From NCBI GenBank assembly GCA_905214675.1, contig CAJMMS010000006.1:1-55675 (forward strand): a DNA stretch of 55,675 bases. Reading direction: 5' to 3'. The position numbers and the translations under genes were made by a program. The stretch is from an uncultured bacterium. Its GTDB lineage: Bacteria; Bacillota; Clostridia; Lachnospirales; Lachnospiraceae. The stretch's first letter is position 1, and each line of letters opens with the position of its first letter. The notes beneath the pieces are model-generated. The model was not told the DNA's origin and made no database searches. It saw only the letters and a list, made by a program, of their open reading frames with translations. This document shows, one piece after another, positions 50,865 to 55,675 of this stretch.

Positions 50865-53800
50865 ATGAATCACTCAAAAAAATGGTCAAAGAAAGCGATT
50901 TCTATGGCGCTGGTAGCAGCTATGGTCGGAACGAGCGTAATGCCGACATTTGCAGCGTCTACCGATCCAAATGCAACTGCACAGCGTGAAGCAAAGAACG
51001 CGGCAATCTCTCAGAAGGCAGCGACACAGGGTATGGTTCTTCTGGAGAACAACAACAATTCCCTGCCGATCGCAAAGACAAAAGGAACAAAAGTTGCACT
51101 GTTCGGTGTAGGTTCCTATAAGACGATCAAAGGAGGTACCGGATCCGGTGATGTTTACCTGAAAGACGGTGCAAATATTTCTGTAGAACAGGGATTTAAG
51201 GATGCAGGATATACGGTAGTGAATAAAACTTTCCTGGATGCTCAGAATGCAGCATACGAAAAAGCAGAATCTGAGTGGAAAGGTGGTATGTTTAGCAGTT
51301 TTGTATACAAAGAAGCAGCTTATGCAGAGACAGATGTAACGGCGGCAGCAGATCAGACCGACACTGCAGTCTATGTACTGGCACGTAACTCAGGTGAAGG
51401 CTCTGACCGTAAAGCAGAAAAAGGTGATTACTATCTGACAGATGCAGAGGCAGCCAACCTGAAACTGCTCGGCCAGAAATTTAAAAACGTAGTTGTAGTC
51501 CTGAACACAGGAGGAATCATTGATACGAACTTCTTCAACGGCAAAGGCGGATACGCAGCAAACGATTCCCTGAACCGCGGCAAGATTGAAGGTCTGGATT
51601 CTCTGGTATTGATGTCTCAGGCAGGTATGAACGGCGGACGTGCTCTGGTTCAAATCTTGAACGGCGAAGTCAATCCATCCGGTAAGCTGACGGATACCTG
51701 GGCAGTGGATTACAACGATTATCCATCATCCGCGACATTCTCCTGGAACGATGCAAAATATCCGGACAATGCAACTAACAAAGAGATTGAGGCAGCAAAC
51801 ACAGCAGCAACCGCAGAAGAAGTTTACAACGATGATATTTATGTAGGTTATCGTTACTTTGATACTTTCGGAAAGAAAGTAGCTTATGAATTTGGTTACG
51901 GCGAGTCCTATACCGATTTTGATATCGAAGTAAAATCCGTACAGGCAGATGCAGATACCATTGATGTAGTAGCAAATGTTACCAATACAGGTGCTGTTAC
52001 CGGTAAGGAAGTCGTAGAAGTTTACTTCTCCGCACCGGCAGGTGATCTGGACAAACCATATCAGGAACTGGCAGGATACCAGAAAGTCGAAGTAAAACCG
52101 GGTGAAACGAAAGAGGTAAATATCTCCTTTGGCACGGATGAGATGGCAAGCTACGATGAAAACAAAGAGCAGTACGTACTGGAGGACGGTACTTACAAGA
52201 TCCGCGTAGGTAACAGCTCCAGAAATACCGTAGAAGCGGCTGATATCAGTCTGGACAAAGATGTTGTTACCGAAAAAGATGCAAATGCCCTGGGAATGAC
52301 AAAAGACAAGATGCAGGCAGGTACTTATACGGCTGATCATGTCGTAGCAAAAGGCGGAGCTTACAAGATGGATATCCTGGATGAGAAATCAGAGGGATAT
52401 GGCACCGGCATCACACCGACTACAGACGGTTTGAGTGCAGCAAAAGCTTCCTTAAGCCTGTCAGCTTCCGGCTTTGGAAAAACAGAGACACATGATTACA
52501 CAGACGGAAAAGTAACTTCTTACATCAGTGAAGATACAACGACAGATTCTAATGTCTACAGTAAAAATACAGCTCTGGACAAAGAAACAAAGAAAACCGT
52601 GAAAGCAGCAAAAGATGCTACCCTGGTGGACGTTGTAAACGGCAAACTCACGATGGAGGAGCTGGCAGCGAACATGAGCAGCACAGAGCTGGCTGACCTG
52701 GTAGAAGGCGGTACCTACAACGGACTTTCCGCAGGAACATCAAGTTCAGCAGTCATCGGTTCTCAGGCAGATTCCGTATACGGAGCAGCCGGTGAGACCA
52801 CAAGCAACCTGTACAACTCCAGATACATCCCGAACATCGTACTTTCCGATGGACCTGCAGGTATCCGTATCACAAACGAGTACATTATGTATGATCTCGT
52901 TCCGACCGATGCAAAATTTGATGCAAGCAAGACTTATTATACCGGAACATACAGCTGGTTCGGAACAACATACACAGAGATTAAATTTGCAAACGAAGCA
53001 GAATACAATGCAGAAGTTGCAAAAGGAACCAGCCTGTATACAACAACCGGAACCAAATATTATCAGTACTGTACAGCAATGCCAATCGGTACTCTGCTGG
53101 CACAGGCCTGGGATCCGACTGTCATCGAAGAAGTAGGCCGTGCAGTAGGTGAAGAAATGCTGGAGTATGGTGTTACATCCTGGCTTGCTCCTGGCATGAA
53201 CATCCACAGAAATCCGCTTTGTGGACGTAATTTTGAGTACTACTCAGAAGATCCGCTGATCTCCGGTGATTCAGCAGCCGCTGAGACAAAAGGTGTTCAG
53301 ACAAAAGCAGACGGAACTTATTCAGGAATCGGTGTTACCCTGAAACACTTCGCGTTCAACAATCAGGAACAGCAGCGTATGGGAAGCAACTCTGTTGTAT
53401 CTGAAAGAGCAGCAAGAGAGATCTACCTGAAAGGCTTTGAAATTGGCGTAAAAGAAGCTCAGCCGGATTACATCATGAGCTCCTACAACATGGTAAATGG
53501 CTATCCGACCTTTGAAAACTATGGTCTGCTGACAACGATGCTGAGAGACGAATGGGGATTCGAAGGCTTTGTAATGACAGACTGGTATTCTGTAGGTCGT
53601 GTAAACGGTGTAAATGCAGGCAAAAACGTACAGGGACTGCTGATGTGGGCAGGAAATGACTGTGAAATGCCTGGTGGAAACGTTGATAATATCCTGAAAG
53701 CGTTGAATACAGATAAAACTTTAAGACTTGGCGATCTGCAGAAATCCGCGGTCAATATGCTGAATGTTATCGCAAAGAGTGCAGTATTTGAAAACATGCT

Positions 53801-54371
53801 GGACAAACTGGCAACCAGTGATGATGCAGTGACAGCAGCAGAAGCAAAATCTGCAAAAGCAGTTCTGGCGCAGAATAAAGCACAGAAAGTTGTAGAAGAT
53901 ACAAAGAAAGAACTGGAAGATGCAAAACACCAGTCCAAGGTAAATTCTGCAGCAGCTCAGGAACAGATTGCAAAAGCAGAAAAAGCAAAAGCAGATGCAG
54001 AAGCCGCAGCAAAAGCAGCAAAAGCAGAAGCAGATGCAGCGAAAGCAGAAGCAGCCGCAGCAAAAGCAAGCCTTGACAAGAACGTATTCACAGCTAAGAA
54101 GGGAACTGTCAGAAAAGTAACGGCTAAGAAGAAATCCGCAGTCGTAACCATCAAGAAAGTAACCGGAGCAGAAGGATATCAGGTACAGTACTCTAAGAAA
54201 GCAAACTTCAAGAGTGCAAAGAAAGTTACAACAAAGACAACAAAAGCTACTCTAAAGAAGCTGAAAAAAGGCAGCAGATACTATGTACGTGTAAGAGCAT
54301 TCAAGACTATCAACGGTAAGAAAGTTTACACCAAATATTCTGTAGCAAAGAGAACAGCAAAGATTAAATAA
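50865..54371 (+). CDS. Secreted GH3 beta-glucosidase-type enzyme with permuted domain order and basic C-terminal modules
   Basis: A 1168-residue exported protein (signal AISMALVAAMVGTSVMPTFAA). The GH3 C-domain comes first (GMVLLENNNNSLPI, VALFGVGSYKTIKGGTGSGDVY), then a fibronectin-like domain (DIYVGYRYFDTFGKKVAYEF, VTNTGAVTGKEVVEVYF), and only after residue 600 the catalytic barrel: LSDGPAGIRITN, APGMNIHRNPLCGRNFEYYSED, LKHFAFNNQE and the nucleophile Asp906 in GFVMTDWYS. This inverted order is known from Ruminococcus beta-glucosidases. The C-terminus adds an A/K/E coiled coil (about 985-1070) and a lysine-rich FnIII-like module (GAEGYQVQYSKKANFKSAKK). The neighbours suggest control by the YesM/YesN system. 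Confidence 0.93.
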   Translation: MNHSKKWSKKAISMALVAAMVGTSVMPTFAASTDPNATAQREAKNAAISQKAATQGMVLLENNNNSLPIAKTKGTKVALFGVGSYKTIKGGTGSGDVYLKDGANISVEQGFKDAGYTVVNKTFLDAQNAAYEKAESEWKGGMFSSFVYKEAAYAETDVTAAADQTDTAVYVLARNSGEGSDRKAEKGDYYLTDAEAANLKLLGQKFKNVVVVLNTGGIIDTNFFNGKGGYAANDSLNRGKIEGLDSLVLMSQAGMNGGRALVQILNGEVNPSGKLTDTWAVDYNDYPSSATFSWNDAKYPDNATNKEIEAANTAATAEEVYNDDIYVGYRYFDTFGKKVAYEFGYGESYTDFDIEVKSVQADADTIDVVANVTNTGAVTGKEVVEVYFSAPAGDLDKPYQELAGYQKVEVKPGETKEVNISFGTDEMASYDENKEQYVLEDGTYKIRVGNSSRNTVEAADISLDKDVVTEKDANALGMTKDKMQAGTYTADHVVAKGGAYKMDILDEKSEGYGTGITPTTDGLSAAKASLSLSASGFGKTETHDYTDGKVTSYISEDTTTDSNVYSKNTALDKETKKTVKAAKDATLVDVVNGKLTMEELAANMSSTELADLVEGGTYNGLSAGTSSSAVIGSQADSVYGAAGETTSNLYNSRYIPNIVLSDGPAGIRITNEYIMYDLVPTDAKFDASKTYYTGTYSWFGTTYTEIKFANEAEYNAEVAKGTSLYTTTGTKYYQYCTAMPIGTLLAQAWDPTVIEEVGRAVGEEMLEYGVTSWLAPGMNIHRNPLCGRNFEYYSEDPLISGDSAAAETKGVQTKADGTYSGIGVTLKHFAFNNQEQQRMGSNSVVSERAAREIYLKGFEIGVKEAQPDYIMSSYNMVNGYPTFENYGLLTTMLRDEWGFEGFVMTDWYSVGRVNGVNAGKNVQGLLMWAGNDCEMPGGNVDNILKALNTDKTLRLGDLQKSAVNMLNVIAKSAVFENMLDKLATSDDAVTAAEAKSAKAVLAQNKAQKVVEDTKKELEDAKHQSKVNSAAAQEQIAKAEKAKADAEAAAKAAKAEADAAKAEAAAAKASLDKNVFTAKKGTVRKVTAKKKSAVVTIKKVTGAEGYQVQYSKKANFKSAKKVTTKTTKATLKKLKKGSRYYVRVRAFKTINGKKVYTKYSVAKRTAKIK

Positions 54372-54394
54372 AGATCATCTTTCATAAAAGTGAG

Positions 54395-54445
54395 AAAAGG
54401 AGCGTTGCTTCAGATGAGAAATCATCTGGGGCAATGCTCCTTTTT
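54395..54445. terminator. Terminator between the GH3 gene and the convergent yitT-type gene
   Basis: AAAAGGAGC..TTGC..CAGATGA pairs with TCATCTG..GCAA..GCTCCTTTTT with a GAAA loop; A- and T-runs flank it, so it can work both ways. Confidence 0.88.
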
Positions 54446-54481
54446 AAGTATAGCAGAAAAGTCCTGGACAGTATGGAAAAA

Positions 54482-55357
54482 TTAAATATAATTGGAAAAT
54501 CCTTTTCCGATGATCTCGCTGCTTTTGGTAACGGTGATAAAAGCAGTTGGTTCATTTTTACGGATAAAACGTTGCAGCAAAATTGCCTGTTTGACATCAA
54601 CAACGGTTAAAATGACCGTTCGCTGTGTGTGAGAATAGGCTCCTTCTGCGCGATAAGTGGTTGCACTGTGGTCAAGTTCCCTGGTGATAAAATCACAGAT
54701 AGGTTCCGGATGATCACATACAATGGTGAAGAACTTGTTCAGCTTCATGCGTTCGATGGATTTGTCGATAACCAGTGTTTTTGCCATCAGACCAAGGATG
54801 GAACAAAGTCCGGTCAGAATATCAAAAACAAAGAATGCCAGGATGACGATGATCAGATCACAGAGCAGAAGGGCAGTGGAAATGTTCATCGTGGAGTACT
54901 TTTTGATGATCATGGCGATGATATCCGTGCCACCTCCGGAAGCATTTTCGAAAAAAAGCAGAGCAGCAGCGATTGCCGGGAGCAGGATCGCAAAACAAAG
55001 TTCCAGCGAAATCTGATTGGTCAGAGGTCCTGACATCGGGAACAGGTGCTCAAAAATATTTAACAGTACCGAAGAAAGTACGGTGACATAGGCGGTTTTC
55101 AGTCCGAAGTTTCTTCCAAGAAAAGCAAAACCGACAACCAGAAGTACCAGATTGATAAACAGGTTGATCACGGAAGCACTGAACGGCAGAAAGTTTGAAA
55201 ATACAACCGCCATTCCGGATACGCCGCCGAAAGAAAAGTTATTTGGAAATTTAAAAACGTAAATGCCGATATCCATGATCACAACGGCAAGGGTGATCAC
55301 AATATATTCTTTTAAAGTACGGGAAACAGAAGCTGCGTTTTCCTTGTTTTGTTCCAT
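54482..55357 (-). CDS. YitT-family membrane protein (DUF161 + DUF2179)
   Basis: A 291-residue protein with five or six membrane helices in the first 190 residues (EYIVITLAVVIMDIGIYVF, FSFGGVSGMAVVFSNF, NLFINLVLLVVGFAFLG, GGGTDIIAMIIKKYS) and a soluble C-terminal DUF2179 domain (CDHPEPICDFITRELDHSATTYRAEGAYSHTQRTVILTVV in outline; ends KSSEIIGKGFSNYI). GGVSG and GGGTDI are family marks. Function is not established; the C-terminal domain is thought to bind a small ligand. ATG 55357 has AGGAGGA 5-8 nt upstream; the longer frame at 55372 would start before that site. Confidence 0.92.
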   Translation of the reverse strand: MEQNKENAASVSRTLKEYIVITLAVVIMDIGIYVFKFPNNFSFGGVSGMAVVFSNFLPFSASVINLFINLVLLVVGFAFLGRNFGLKTAYVTVLSSVLLNIFEHLFPMSGPLTNQISLELCFAILLPAIAAALLFFENASGGGTDIIAMIIKKYSTMNISTALLLCDLIIVILAFFVFDILTGLCSILGLMAKTLVIDKSIERMKLNKFFTIVCDHPEPICDFITRELDHSATTYRAEGAYSHTQRTVILTVVDVKQAILLQRFIRKNEPTAFITVTKSSEIIGKGFSNYI

Positions 55358-55482
55358 AGAAATCCTCCTCATTTGTATGAATACAGAATGTTTTTTTGTT
55401 CATAACCGTTTGTTGCAGAAACTGCTTTCACAAGCAGCACCCTATTATACGCTTTGTTCCGATTTCTGACAAGCAAATTTCT

Positions 55483-55511
55483 TTGACCGGATAAAGAAAT
55501 TCTGTTAGAAT
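55483..55511 (+). promoter_or_regulatory. Promoter of the last gene
   Basis: TTGACC (55483-55488), 17-nt spacer, TAGAAT (55506-55511); the leader to ATG 55635 is about 115 nt. Confidence 0.7.
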
Positions 55512-55523
55512 AAGACAGACGAA

Positions 55524-55612
55524 GATGCCGGGAACACATAACAGGGCATCCAGATACCAGACACGAAATACCAGATAAGAACAGGATGCCTGCGAATTGT
55601 TTTGCTGGCATC
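55524..55612 (+). promoter_or_regulatory. Leader with four alternating complementary arms
   Basis: GATGCC (55524-55529), GGCATC (55545-55550), GATGCC (55585-55590) and GGCATC (55607-55612). Arms 1+2 and 3+4 can form two hairpins, or arms 2+3 one larger hairpin that excludes both. CCAGATA-like repeats lie in between. The last arm is 12 nt before AGGAG (55624-55628). Confidence 0.45.
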
Positions 55613-55634
55613 ATTGAAAATTTAGGAGAAATAA

Positions 55635-55675
55635 ATGATTACTTTAAATGACTATTTATATTCCGGGGATACGAT
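55635..55675 (+). CDS. 5' end of an unidentified gene (cut by the window edge)
   Basis: ATG 55635, with AGGAG 6 nt upstream, opens a frame reading MITLNDYLYSGDT up to the end of the window. Only 13 codons are visible, too few to assign a family. Promoter and leader upstream support that it is real. Confidence 0.65.
   Translation, partial: MITLNDYLYSGDT

Overview
The window looks like a chromosomal segment of a low-to-mid GC Gram-positive gut anaerobe, most probably a Lachnospiraceae member. The signs are strong AGGAGG ribosome binding sites, TTGACA/TATAAT promoters, lipobox signal peptides, a BspA-type surface protein, a YesM/YesN two-component pair, QueH, HelD, a secreted GH3 glucosidase with a lysine-rich tail, and no outer-membrane genes. 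The assignment is by gene style only; I could not run a comparison.

Layout. 1-3329: tail of a surface protein, then an AT-rich cassette of BlaI-type repressor, BlaR1-type membrane peptidase, a short exported protein and a helveticin-J-like protein. 3474-7048: YfhO plus a GT2 polyprenyl-phosphate glycosyltransferase, a likely envelope-glycosylation pair. 7049-8422: a broken Fic gene lying between two copies of a structured leader element, the second of which precedes leuB. 8423-16861: amino-acid block leuB-ilvD-ilvB, then serC-serA and a DUF1015 gene. 17029-22353: glgB, an MscS channel, a CsoR/FrmR-type metal repressor with a His-rich N-terminus, and an LCP cell-wall ligase. 22439-23557: tRNA-Thr(CGT) followed by a small AT-rich island with a two-gene minus-strand pair (DUF4160 type) and its own operator. 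23558-27577: a sugar-nucleotide reductase-like SDR, an MGMT-like protein, and a minus-strand pair of lipoproteins, one an arylsulfate sulfotransferase.

27774-32985: TetR regulator with a palindromic operator, a heterodimeric ABC exporter and a cytidylate-kinase-like protein. 33072-37781: D-lactate dehydrogenase, a membrane SH3 protein, and a polar amino-acid ABC importer (binding protein, permease, ATPase). 37821-41339: GNAT acetyltransferase, a membrane-tethered receiver domain, and a transglutaminase-fold gene interrupted by two single-base insertions. 41504-46335: HelD, a DUF2726 nuclease-fold protein, queH, and an ABC ATPase/permease pair with no binding protein. 46338-54371: YesN/YesM two-component genes, a divergent sugar-binding lipoprotein and a large secreted domain-permuted GH3 enzyme whose upstream DNA carries four helically phased direct repeats. 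54482-55675: a YitT-family membrane protein and the start of a further gene behind a leader that could form alternative hairpins.

The points most worth a second look are the BlaI/BlaR1-helveticin-like cassette, the duplicated leader element around the fic remnant, the long inverted repeat across the ilvD stop codon, the phased repeats before the GH3 gene, the overlapping divergent histidine kinase and binding-protein 5' ends, and DUF1015 beside serC-serA with no serB.
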